Notes under the pieces: model-generated
Seen by the model: the letters and a program-made list of their open reading frames with translations, nothing else
Told to the model about the DNA's origin: nothing
The model's database searches: none
Part shown: in pieces, positions 24,001-31,198 of the stretch
Layout: the number at the start of each line of letters is the position of its first letter
How positions within the stretch are numbered: position 1 is the first letter of the stretch
DNA from: Verrucomicrobiaceae bacterium
GTDB taxonomy: Bacteria > Verrucomicrobiota > Verrucomicrobiia > Verrucomicrobiales > Verrucomicrobiaceae
Length of the DNA stretch: 64,000 nt
Assembly: GCA_947466075.1 (NCBI GenBank)
Contig: CANIBP010000002.1
Span: 1-64,000, forward strand
Reading direction: 5' to 3'
Position numbers and translations under genes: made by a program

Positions 24001-25790
24001 TCAAGCACGGCGAGGACAAGGACGATCCGATGATCCCGCTGCTCATCTGGTATGGCATCGAGCCCGTCGTGGCGGCGGACCCGGCGGTGGGGATGCAGCT
24101 CGCGAAGGTGTCGAAGATCGAAAAAGTCACCGGCTTCATCTACCGCCGCATGTCTTCCGATGATGCTGGCCGCGCCGCGATGCTCGCCGAACTCGCGAAG
24201 GAACCCGCTGCCGCAAAGCGCGAGCCCGTGCTCGCCATGATCGTCGCCGCCGCACGCGGCAGTGGTAAACTGACGATGCCGAAGGATTGGCCGGAGATCT
24301 CGATGAAACTGCTCGTAATTCGGCCTTCAGGCCGTGCTGATGAGGATGAACGGGCTAAAGCCCAAACTACAAACACTATCACTGAACTCAGTGCATTGTT
24401 CGGCGATGCGGAGTCGCTGCAAGCCTTCCGCAGCCAGCTCAGCTCGGCCACGCTCGACACGCCAGCACGTGAGAAAGCGCTGGCGGTTCTCCTCCAAGCC
24501 CAAGACACCACCACCGCGAAGCTCCTGCAACAAATCGTCGCCACCAAAGACGCTCCGTCGTCGCTGCGCCGCCAAGCCATCCAATCGCTTGCCTCGCTCA
24601 AAGACGCCGACACACCGAAAATTCTCAGTGCTTCGTTGTCTTCGTTATCTCCTGTCGAACTCCCCGATGCCATCAACACTCTCGCCTCAACGCGTGAAGG
24701 CTCCAAGGCGCTGCTCAAGGCTGTCGAGGCTAAAGCCGTACCCGCAACGGCCCTTTCACCCTTCCTCGTGCGCCAGCTCACGGCCTTTGATGACGCGGAG
24801 ATCAACGCCCTCATCAAATCCGCCTGGGGAGACGTGAACGCACCGAAGGCTGACATGGCGGTGCGGGTGAAAAAGTATCGTGATTTGCTCACGCCCGCCG
24901 CCTTGGCCAAAGGCGATGCTGCGAAGGGCAAGATGCTCTTCACCGCCACCTGCGGCCAGTGCCACAAGCTCTTTGGCGAAGGCCAGAAAGTCGGGCCGGA
25001 CATCACCGGCAGCAATCGTGCCGATCTGAACTACCTGCTCGAAAACGTGCTCGATCCCAACGCCGTGATCGGCAAGGCCTACCAGCTCAATCTTTTCACC
25101 ATGAAGGACGGTCGCGTGATGGGCGGTGTCATCAAAGACGAAAGCCCCACCATCGTGAAGATCGCCATGATGGGCGGCATCGAGTTCACACTGCCCGTGG
25201 CCGACATCGCGAAGCGCGAGGTCTCAAAGCTCAGCACGATGCCGGAGGGCTTGTTCGATGCGCTGCAGCCCGAGATGGTCGTCGATCTCGTGAAGTATCT
25301 GCAAAGCGGTGCCGCACCCGCAGGCAAGAATTCGGCTAAAGCCGAAGCTACGTTGGTGCCTGGAGCGCTCGAAGGCGAATCACTCAAAGTCCTCTCCAAA
25401 ACCGGCGGCAACACGCGTCCCCAAGGCATGGGTGGCTTCGGTAGTGAATGGAGCAGTGGATCGCAGCTCTGGTGGACCGGGACGAAACCGGGCAATCAGT
25501 TGATCCTAGCCCTTCCGGTGCCTGCAGACGGCACCTACAGCCTTAAAGGCGCGCTCACACTGGCCCGCGACTACGGCATTGTGGATGTGATTCTCGACAA
25601 CAAGATGCTGGCCGCCGGTTGGGACGGCTACAACGGCCCCAAGGTCATCCACAGCGGCGAACTCGACTGGGGCACACACGAGTTAACGAAGGGCGAGCAC
25701 AAACTGATCTTTACCAGCGTCGGCAAACATCCCGACGCTGCACCCGGTTACATGCTGGGCCTCGATTATGTGCGGCTGGAGAAGAAGTGA
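21027..25790 (+). CDS. giant exported PVC-type dehydrogenase-HEAT-cytochrome c protein
   Basis: The 1587 residues start with a signal peptide (MKSILFALLAASCLHA) and run in this order. About 20-430 is an FG-GAP/VCBS region with Ca-binding loops such as DINGDGKPDVV. About 430-900 resembles the PVC membrane-bound glucose-dehydrogenase-like beta-propeller. About 900-1290 contains HEAT-like helices. A c-type haem site, CGQCH, lies at 1309-1313 within the planctomycete haem-binding domain. The last 150 residues look like a sugar-binding module. It probably oxidises sugars or polysaccharide breakdown products in the periplasm. Four repeat-like inserts in the reading frame are listed separately. ATG 21027 puts the signal peptide first. 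Confidence 0.85.
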   Translation: MKSILFALLAASCLHAATQITWKRQQLHGDFYSEGAAIGDINGDGKPDVVAGPFWWEGPAFEKKHAYYEPKIFSINGYSDNFFAYVHDFDADKKNDILILGFPGKEARLYLNPGTHDDKPWPMHLVADVVDNESPVFTDITGDGKPEIVCSTDGKFGWFAPNWAKPTERWPFVAATDDLKVAKFTHGLGVGDVNGDGKLDLLEARRWWESPTKNEERGTKNFTQHNFAAGVGGGAQMFAYDFDGNGTNDVFTSLAAHRYGVAVYLQNKVAQASGLPNATETVAPHWQRVMLASEQPQDNDYGIVFSQPHAAFLADIDGDGIKDIVTGKRYWAHNGHDPDERGHRVIYWYQTKRDGKGGVDFVPHLVDAESGVGVDVQVGDVNGDTLPDIVVGNKAGVYILTQERKDTTADLTPKKLYGPALKPQAEYAKGQSPADALKSMQLPGGFKAELIAAEPDLVQPIAFTFDERGRIWVVEGNSYPKPREVGAGQDRIKILEDKDGDGTFETKKIFCEGLNLVSGIELGFGGVWVGAAPYLMFIPDKDHDDKPDSADVPNPVPGLNFKAQMLLDGWGSQDTHETLNSFIWGPDGWLYGCHGVFTHSKVGKPGTPDDQRKPINAGIWRYHPVRHEFEIFAEGTSNPWGLDYDQHGEFFVTACVIPHLYHIVPGGRYQRQAGQHFNAHTYDDIKTIADHAHYAGSLRPDINFDKTTGAGLANNDTNALGGGHAHCGLAIYQSSLFPPTYRNQLLFGNLHGHRLVANYTDPHASTYIGKHGSDFMRSNDMHFIPVTQKVGPDGALYVSDWSDQQICHRGSNAVENWDRSNGRIYRISYDGWKPWKGDLSAQGDSELTELALQTKNEWESRMARRVLAERLQSDTPSSTAVDVTATTRFAKSTSTSERLHAMWLFHTAAKRDDTRSLGGASEPQDEVAAWQVRLIIERELGIAKPNWSDTAGFLTKLLQAKNPSSPIVRRELTSALQRIPQDQRKDLATALLKHGEDKDDPMIPLLIWYGIEPVVAADPAVGMQLAKVSKIEKVTGFIYRRMSSDDAGRAAMLAELAKEPAAAKREPVLAMIVAAARGSGKLTMPKDWPEISMKLLVIRPSGRADEDERAKAQTTNTITELSALFGDAESLQAFRSQLSSATLDTPAREKALAVLLQAQDTTTAKLLQQIVATKDAPSSLRRQAIQSLASLKDADTPKILSASLSSLSPVELPDAINTLASTREGSKALLKAVEAKAVPATALSPFLVRQLTAFDDAEINALIKSAWGDVNAPKADMAVRVKKYRDLLTPAALAKGDAAKGKMLFTATCGQCHKLFGEGQKVGPDITGSNRADLNYLLENVLDPNAVIGKAYQLNLFTMKDGRVMGGVIKDESPTIVKIAMMGGIEFTLPVADIAKREVSKLSTMPEGLFDALQPEMVVDLVKYLQSGAAPAGKNSAKAEATLVPGALEGESLKVLSKTGGNTRPQGMGGFGSEWSSGSQLWWTGTKPGNQLILALPVPADGTYSLKGALTLARDYGIVDVILDNKMLAAGWDGYNGPKVIHSGELDWGTHELTKGEHKLIFTSVGKHPDAAPGYMLGLDYVRLEKK
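21658..21690. repeat. AACGAGG/AACCAAG repeat inside the giant cytochrome gene
   Basis: AACCAAG, AACGAGG, AACGAGG and AACCAAG follow one another with no gap loss. They add the hydrophilic stretch PTKNEERGTKN between two predicted strands. The frame is kept. Similar purine-rich units usually occur between genes in these genomes. Confidence 0.55.
21831..21859. repeat. REP-like palindrome inside the giant cytochrome gene
   Basis: GCAAGCC-TCT-GGCTTGC (21836-21852) is a perfect 7-bp inverted repeat with GTAGC in front. It encodes KVAQASGLPNA in an exposed loop between two strands of the FG-GAP-like region. Confidence 0.6.
24314..24370. repeat. paired REP-like palindromes inside the giant cytochrome gene
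   Basis: Two palindromes, CGGCCTTCAGGCCG (24321-24334) and GGGCTAAAGCCC (24352-24363), are bracketed by GTAATT on the left and AAACTAC on the right. The whole element is itself an imperfect inverted repeat. It adds the hydrophilic residues RPSGRADEDERAKAQTT inside the HEAT-like region without breaking the frame. Confidence 0.7.
25331..25346. repeat. REP-like palindrome inside the giant cytochrome gene
   Basis: TTCGGCT-AA-AGCCGAA is a perfect inverted repeat followed by GCTACG. It resembles the second half of the paired element at 24314-24370 and encodes NSAKAEA in the linker between the haem domain and the C-terminal module. Confidence 0.6.
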
Positions 25791-27272
25791 TCAAACCAAC
25801 GCCAGCGCTTCATCAAAGCGTGCGGTCAAGTCCGCCGTGTCTTCGAGACCGGCGGACACGCGGATGAGCCAGCGGCTGACGCCAACGCTTTCGGTCCAGT
25901 CGAGTTCCTCGTAGTGCGCGAGCAACGTGTAAGGGCAGGCAAGCGTGAAGTTGGTGCCTAGGCTCGGGCCTTTGCAGATGCGCAGGGCATCGTAGAACTT
26001 CGGGCTCGTTTGCTCGGGATTTTTGAGCGTGAACGAGAACAAGCAGCCATAGCCGCCGTGCTCGCGGCGGATGAATTCATAGCCGCGTCCGCCTTCGATC
26101 GCCGCATGCCACACGCGATTTACCTTCGGATGCGAGCGCAGATGATCCGCCAGCGCCTTGGCATTCTGGCTCATTACGGTAGCGCGTTGAGTGAAGTCGC
26201 GGCTGTTGAGTTCGAGTGCCACGGCGTCGCCGCACCAGAGTTCGTGATCGGCGTGCGCGGTCAAAAACGCGAAGAAAGCCGAGTGGTGCGGCGATTTACG
26301 ATTCAACACGACGCTGCCAGCCAGCACATCGCCCGCGCCAGAGAAACTCTTCGTCAGGCTCGTCATCACGACATCAGCGACGCGATGTGCATCGACATGC
26401 GCGACGGTGGAGATGGTGTCATCGACGATGATCGGCACGCCGGGCTGCGCGGCTGCGCGAATCGCCAGCAGACGCTCGAAATCGACGCAGCGGAGCAGCG
26501 GATTGCTTGGCGCTTCGCAGAAGATGCCGGCGAGGGGTTCGCGTCGCAGCAGATCGCGCAGACCGTCATACTCGCTGTCTTTGATCAATGGCAGGAAATG
26601 TGCGCCGCTGCCGAAAAGCTGCTGGAGCTTGAGCACATCGACATAGGGAAAGTCGAGCTGGGCGGTTTTGCGGCCAGGGAAGAGATGCGTGAGCATGCGA
26701 TGCACCGCGAAGTTTGCCGCCATGCCGGATGGGAAGAGAAACACGTCCTCTGGCTGTTGTCGGGCTAGCTGGGCGATGCGTTCGCGGATGATCCGGTTCG
26801 CAGCCTTGCCTTCTTCGGCAGTCGCTTCGCTTTTGTGTTCGCCCAGCGCATCACAGGCTTGGCGAGTGCTCACACATTCGCCGCAGAAGCGCCAGAACTT
26901 GCGGGCCATCACATAGCTATCCGCCGGAAATACAGCGACACCGAGTTGATGCGTGGTCCATTCTACCACACGACCGGTTTCGATGAATTGCACGCAGCGC
27001 TCTGAATGCACGACGCGTGGAAACACGAGGCAGCGTTCACCTACGCCCGCGAATTCCTTTTCCGCGGCTTCAAACAAACGTGTGATGGCCGGCGGGCAGC
27101 AGAAGCGTGGGTAGCCGGATTTGAACTTCGAGACGATCTCCTGATCGCCTTCTTCGTAACCGATGACATGCTTCCACAGTGGGAGACACACGGACACGCC
27201 GAGTTCGTGATCAGGGATCGCCTTGCCGAGGTCTTCGGCGTTGCAGAGAGGGTGTTTGAAAAGGTCGGTCAT
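25791..27272 (-). CDS. PLP-dependent cystathionine gamma-synthase-like enzyme with N-terminal extension
   Basis: This 493-residue enzyme of the Cys/Met-metabolism PLP family has the cofactor lysine in TSLTKSFSG (K308), the Asp before it in IIVDDTIST, and EAPSNPLL as the phosphate-contact region. Unlike the neighbouring 387-residue relative it has about 150 extra N-terminal residues (VSVCLPLWKHVIGYEEGD). From memory these resemble the fungal-type cystathionine gamma-synthase layout. It probably joins an activated homoserine with cysteine. It ends directly against the giant cytochrome gene, which converges on it. Confidence 0.8.
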   Translation of the reverse strand: MTDLFKHPLCNAEDLGKAIPDHELGVSVCLPLWKHVIGYEEGDQEIVSKFKSGYPRFCCPPAITRLFEAAEKEFAGVGERCLVFPRVVHSERCVQFIETGRVVEWTTHQLGVAVFPADSYVMARKFWRFCGECVSTRQACDALGEHKSEATAEEGKAANRIIRERIAQLARQQPEDVFLFPSGMAANFAVHRMLTHLFPGRKTAQLDFPYVDVLKLQQLFGSGAHFLPLIKDSEYDGLRDLLRREPLAGIFCEAPSNPLLRCVDFERLLAIRAAAQPGVPIIVDDTISTVAHVDAHRVADVVMTSLTKSFSGAGDVLAGSVVLNRKSPHHSAFFAFLTAHADHELWCGDAVALELNSRDFTQRATVMSQNAKALADHLRSHPKVNRVWHAAIEGGRGYEFIRREHGGYGCLFSFTLKNPEQTSPKFYDALRICKGPSLGTNFTLACPYTLLAHYEELDWTESVGVSRWLIRVSAGLEDTADLTARFDEALALV

Positions 27273-27284
27273 TCAGAGCGCTAT

Positions 27285-27318
27285 TTCCTTCACGCAAAGA
27301 CGCGAAGACGCAAAGGAA
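27285..27318. repeat. ACGC(A/G)AAG triple repeat with inverted ends
   Basis: Three 8-bp units (ACGCAAAG, ACGCGAAG, ACGCAAAG) are bracketed by TTCCTT on the left and AAGGAA on the right. The element lies in the short gap between the PLP enzyme and the toxin-antitoxin operon. Confidence 0.65.
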
Positions 27319-27369
27319 TAGAATGCAAGACGCCGTTGAATGTCGCCGCAGGCAGGCTATGGGTGGTTC

Positions 27370-27606
27370 ATGCCAGCTACCAACGCCATTTCATCTGCGC
27401 GGAGGAAACATTCCACCAAGCCATCGCGTGGTCGGGTTGCAGAGAAGAAAAAACAGGTGACCGGTTTGATCGCCGCGCTCAAAAAAATGAAGTTCTCAGA
27501 AGAGACGCTTGAGGTCTTGCAGGATAAGCAGGCGATGAAGGCGATTCGTGATTATGAAGGGGGCAAAATGAAATTTCATCCGCTCACCGCCTTGGATGAA
27601 GGCTAA
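27370..27606 (+). CDS. putative antitoxin of type II module 2
   Basis: This 78-residue protein has a basic N-terminal tail and a helical C-terminal part (LEVLQDKQAMKAIRDYEGG). It ends in KFHPLTALDEG, the short acidic end often seen in antitoxins that wrap around RelE-type toxins. It overlaps the toxin gene by 11 bp. ATG 27370 was chosen over an upstream codon. The family is inferred mainly from its partner. Confidence 0.7.
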   Translation: MPATNAISSARRKHSTKPSRGRVAEKKKQVTGLIAALKKMKFSEETLEVLQDKQAMKAIRDYEGGKMKFHPLTALDEG

Positions 27607-27883
27607 AGTCATCCTGTCCGATCAAGTGCTTGAGTTTATCCGGCAGCTTTCGCCGGTGCCTCGGAAAAACCTACGGATGGAACTGGGCAGGCTCCAGAAC
27701 GGCAAAGCGAACATCAAGAGCTTGGTCGAGCCGCTGGATGGTTACCATCGGCTCCGATCAGGCTCGTATCGGGTGATTTTTCGCAATCGGATGCTGCACG
27801 GCCAGCAGGTGGCAGAGTGCATCTATGCTGGTCAACGAAGGACCATCTATGAGTTGTTCCAAGAGGTGGTCGTGAAAAACTGA
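27596..27883 (+). CDS. RelE/ParE-family toxin of module 2
   Basis: The product has 95 residues. MKAKVILSDQVLEFIRQLSPVPRKNL is the typical N-terminal strand plus helix. LDGYHRLRSGSYRVIFRN carries the arginine-rich strand pair that forms the active face in RelE-type ribonucleases, and RTIYELF closes the fold. It starts inside the antitoxin gene and converges with the next PLP enzyme gene with a 4-bp gap. Confidence 0.85.
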   Translation: MKAKVILSDQVLEFIRQLSPVPRKNLRMELGRLQNGKANIKSLVEPLDGYHRLRSGSYRVIFRNRMLHGQQVAECIYAGQRRTIYELFQEVVVKN

Positions 27884-27887
27884 CGCA

Positions 27888-29051
27888 TTACTTCCCAGCC
27901 AGCGCCCGGTCAATGTCCGTCCACAGGTCTTCGACGTGTTCGATGCCGACGGAGAAGCGCACGAGGCCGTCGGTGACGCCGGCGGCTTCGCGGGTAGCTT
28001 TCGGGATGGAGGCGTGAGTCATGCTGGCGGGGTGGGCGACGAGGCTTTCGATGCCGCCGAGGCTCTCGGCTTGCGTGAAGAGGCGCAGGCGACGGATGAA
28101 ATCGAGCGTCTTGACGTAGCTGAGGCCGAAGTCGGCCAGGAGCATGCCGGAGCCGGATTTCATCTGCTTCTTGGCGAGTTTGTACTGCGGATGGCTGGGC
28201 AGGAACGGGTATTTGATGCTCTTCACGCCTTTGCGGCCTTCGAGGCGTTTGGCGAGTTCGAGGGCGTTGGAAGAATGACGTTCCATGCGCAGGGCTTCGG
28301 TTTTCGCGCCACGTGACGTGAGCCAGGTATCGAAGGGGCTGGGCTGCAAGCCGATGGCTTTTTGCGCAAAGATCATTTTCTCCTGCCACTCGTCGGAGTT
28401 GGTGCAAACAGCGCCGCCGAGGCTGTCGCTGTGGCCGTTGGTGTATTTCGTCGTGCTGAGCAGGGAGAGATCGGCGCCGAGATCAAGCGGCTGCTGAAGC
28501 AGGCTGGAGGCGAAGGTGTTATCGACCGCGACGATGCTGCCGAGGCTGTGGGCGGCGGCGCTGATGGCTTTGATGTCGAGAATTTTCAGCAGCGGATTGG
28601 TGGGTGATTCGAGCCAGACCAGCGCGGGCTTGAGATCGGCGATGAGGCCGTAGTTCGCGGAATTGGCGAGGTTGGCGTATTTGATGGTGACGCCGAAACG
28701 ACGCAGCACTTTTTCAAAGATGCGGTAGGTGCAGCCGTAGATCTGCTGCTCGGAGAGGATCACATCGCCCGCTTTGAGGGAAAACAAGATGGCCGAGATG
28801 GCGCTGAGGCCGCTGGCGAAGACGGTGCAGTGCGTGGCGTTTTCGAGGCTGGCGAGCGTGGTCTGGAGGTTGCGGAAGTTCGGATTGCCGGAGCGGGTGT
28901 AGTCAAAGCCGGTGGGATTGCCGGTTTCAAACGTGGACGTCATGTAGATCGGCGGAATGACTGCGCCGGTCTCGCTGCGGTAGTCCTGGCCCACATGAAT
29001 CGCGCGAGTTTCAAAGCGTGCGTCGGCGGGAATGGTCGGGTCGTCTTTCAT
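27888..29051 (-). CDS. trans-sulfuration PLP enzyme (cystathionine gamma-synthase/beta- or gamma-lyase)
   Basis: This 387-residue enzyme is of normal length for the MetB/MetC family. It has TRAIHVGQDYRSETGAVIPPIY, the substrate-loop YTRSGNP, the cofactor lysine in STTKYTNGHSD (K202), and the C-terminal SLGGIESLVAHPASMTHA, typical of the gamma-family. Sequence alone does not separate synthase from lyase. With the 493-residue enzyme nearby, the locus could supply both directions of cystathionine metabolism. Confidence 0.9.
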   Translation of the reverse strand: MKDDPTIPADARFETRAIHVGQDYRSETGAVIPPIYMTSTFETGNPTGFDYTRSGNPNFRNLQTTLASLENATHCTVFASGLSAISAILFSLKAGDVILSEQQIYGCTYRIFEKVLRRFGVTIKYANLANSANYGLIADLKPALVWLESPTNPLLKILDIKAISAAAHSLGSIVAVDNTFASSLLQQPLDLGADLSLLSTTKYTNGHSDSLGGAVCTNSDEWQEKMIFAQKAIGLQPSPFDTWLTSRGAKTEALRMERHSSNALELAKRLEGRKGVKSIKYPFLPSHPQYKLAKKQMKSGSGMLLADFGLSYVKTLDFIRRLRLFTQAESLGGIESLVAHPASMTHASIPKATREAAGVTDGLVRFSVGIEHVEDLWTDIDRALAGK

Positions 29052-29127
29052 GGCGTGATGAGTGACATGCAGAATTAGCTTTGCAAGGCCCCTGCGCTCA
29101 TGCTTTATGATTCAACTCTGATCTTTC

Positions 29128-29865
29128 ATGTCTGACCCAACTGCTCCTCGTAAATTTCGTCGCGTTCTACTCAAACTCAGCGGTGAAGCGCTGAGGCAAC
29201 CGGGGAGCACCGACAACATCTCCCCTCCGATCGTCGAAGACATGGCGGCGCAAATCAAGGCGGCGCATCAAACGGGTCTCGAAATCGCCGTGGTCGTCGG
29301 TGGTGGCAATTTCTGGCGCGGTGTGACCGCTAGCAACAAAGGCATGGAGCGTGCGACGGCGGATTACATGGGCATGCTGGCCACGGTGATGAATTCGCTG
29401 GCTTTGCAGAGCATGCTGGAGGCGATGGATGTGCCGTCGCGAGTGCAAAGCGCGATCAAGATGGACAACGTGGCTGAGCCGTTCGTGCGTCGTAAAGCGA
29501 TGCGCCATCTCGAACTGGGCCGCGTGGTGATCTTCGCCGCCGGCACGGGCAATCCGTTCTTCTCCACCGACACCACCGCTGCGCTGCGTGCCAGCGAGAT
29601 CAATGCCGAGATCGTGCTCAAAGCGACGAAGGTCGATGGCATCTATGACTCCGATCCGGCCAAAAACCCGAACGCGGTGAAGTTTGACCGCATCAGTTTC
29701 CACGAGTGTCTGACACGCCAGCTCAAGGTGATGGACTCGACCGCTTTCTCGCTCTGCATGGAAAACAACATGCCCATCGGCGTCTTCAGCATGAATGAGC
29801 CGGACAACATTCGCCGCGCCCTCGTCGGCGAGTACATCGGCACGATGGTCGATGCCAACGGCTGA
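29128..29865 (+). CDS. pyrH: UMP kinase
   Basis: It phosphorylates UMP to UDP and is a control point of pyrimidine nucleotide synthesis. The 245 residues show the amino-acid-kinase motifs KLSGEAL, VVGGGNFWRG, the UMP site near TGNPFFSTDTTAALRA, and KATKVDGIYDSDP. The frr gene follows after 24 bp, the usual bacterial pyrH-frr order. The rpsB-tsf part normally upstream is absent here. Confidence 0.96.
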   Translation: MSDPTAPRKFRRVLLKLSGEALRQPGSTDNISPPIVEDMAAQIKAAHQTGLEIAVVVGGGNFWRGVTASNKGMERATADYMGMLATVMNSLALQSMLEAMDVPSRVQSAIKMDNVAEPFVRRKAMRHLELGRVVIFAAGTGNPFFSTDTTAALRASEINAEIVLKATKVDGIYDSDPAKNPNAVKFDRISFHECLTRQLKVMDSTAFSLCMENNMPIGVFSMNEPDNIRRALVGEYIGTMVDANG

Positions 29866-29889
29866 TCTATTTTTTAACCACACACTGTT

Positions 29890-30456
29890 ATGGACCCTGA
29901 AATAACCATGCTGGAGGCCGATGAGGCCATGACGAAGGCCGTCGAGCACGCCATCCACGAATTTGCCACCGTGCGCACGGGTAAGGCCAACCCCACGCTG
30001 GTGGAAAACATGGACGTGCATGTGATGAGCTACGGCAGCCACATGAAGCTGAAGCAGCTCGCGATGATCACCACGCCAGATGCGCGCCTGATCCGCATCG
30101 AGCCATTTGATCCTGCTACGCTCCAAGACATCGACCGCGCGATTCGTGAATCACGCCTCGGTTTGAACGGCAGCATTGAAGGTAAGGTCATCCGCCTTCC
30201 GATTCCTTCCCTGACCACTGAGCGCCGCGAGCAGATGGTGAAGATGTGCAAGACCCTCGGCGAAGACGCCCGCGTTCGCGTGCGTTCTGCGCGGCGCGAT
30301 GCACTGGAAGCCATCAAAAAAGGCGAAAAAGACGGCAGTATCACCGAAGATGATCTCCACCGCATGGAGAAGGAAATTCAGACCATGACTGACAAGAAAA
30401 TTGCCGAGATCGACCAGCATGTGGTGTCGAAGGAGAAGGAAATCATGACGGTCTGA
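29890..30456 (+). CDS. frr: ribosome recycling factor
   Basis: Together with EF-G it splits the post-termination ribosome. The 188 residues match the usual length of about 185. Domain I motifs include HEFATVRTGKANPTLVEN, PFDPATLQDIDRAI and EGKVIRLPIPSLTTERREQMVK. The C-terminal helix has KEIQTMTDKKIAEID. It lies 24 bp after pyrH and 8 bp before the acyltransferase gene, so the three are probably one transcript. Confidence 0.96.
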   Translation: MDPEITMLEADEAMTKAVEHAIHEFATVRTGKANPTLVENMDVHVMSYGSHMKLKQLAMITTPDARLIRIEPFDPATLQDIDRAIRESRLGLNGSIEGKVIRLPIPSLTTERREQMVKMCKTLGEDARVRVRSARRDALEAIKKGEKDGSITEDDLHRMEKEIQTMTDKKIAEIDQHVVSKEKEIMTV

Positions 30457-30464
30457 ACCATTCG

Positions 30465-31142
30465 ATGTTCCCCGCCCGCGACTACCTTGATCTCACTCAT
30501 ACGAAGCATGGCATCCTGTTCCCGGATGACTCGCCGGTGTGGACGTCGCTGACGCGGATCGAGTCGTATCTGGAGTTCCGGCTGCAACGCGAGATTCGCG
30601 TGCAGGTGCCGCCGGGAGCGTTCATCGGCGAGGACGTGTTCATTGATGAAGGAACCACGCTGGAACCAGGAGTCGTGATCAAAGGCCCAGCGTGGATCGG
30701 GCGGAACTGCCAGCTTCGCGCGGGCTGCTACATCCGCGAAAATGTGATCATTGGTGATGGCTGCGTGCTCGGGAACTCGTGCGAGTTCAAGAACTGCGTG
30801 ATCTTCGATGGCTGCGAAGTGCCGCACTACAATTACGTGGGCGACTCAATCCTCGGCCACAAGGCGCATCTGGCCGCCGGAGTGATCCTTTCCAATGTGC
30901 GTCTTGATCGTCTCGAAGTGACCGTCAAGACCGACACGGACGTCATCCCCACTGGACTGCGGAAATTCGGCGCGATCATCGGTGACTACGCGGAGATCGG
31001 CTGCAACAGCGTGATCAGCCCCGGCAGCATCATCGGGCGACGCAGCATCGTGTATCCGCTGACGCATTTCGCGGGAGTGCTGGAAGCTGACCTGATGCTG
31101 AAGACTCGACAGACGCAGCAGGTGGTCAAACGTCGGAAGTAA
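30465..31142 (+). CDS. left-handed beta-helix (hexapeptide) acyl- or nucleotidyltransferase-like protein
   Basis: The 225 residues contain about 90 residues of hexapeptide repeats (for example PGAFIGEDVFIDEGTTLEPGVVI and IREN-VIIGDG-CVLGNS) that fold as a left-handed beta-helix. After a break comes GHKAHLAAGVILSNVRLDR, as seen in GlmU-like and sugar-nucleotide acetyltransferases. The nucleotidyltransferase domain of GlmU is missing, so it is an acetyltransferase-type protein of unknown substrate. It is the third gene of the pyrH-frr group. Confidence 0.8.
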   Translation: MFPARDYLDLTHTKHGILFPDDSPVWTSLTRIESYLEFRLQREIRVQVPPGAFIGEDVFIDEGTTLEPGVVIKGPAWIGRNCQLRAGCYIRENVIIGDGCVLGNSCEFKNCVIFDGCEVPHYNYVGDSILGHKAHLAAGVILSNVRLDRLEVTVKTDTDVIPTGLRKFGAIIGDYAEIGCNSVISPGSIIGRRSIVYPLTHFAGVLEADLMLKTRQTQQVVKRRK

Positions 31143-31198
31143 GGACGAAAGTTGAATACATCCTCGCGGTCGGGCGTCAGAGCCGCATCTTCGTCATT

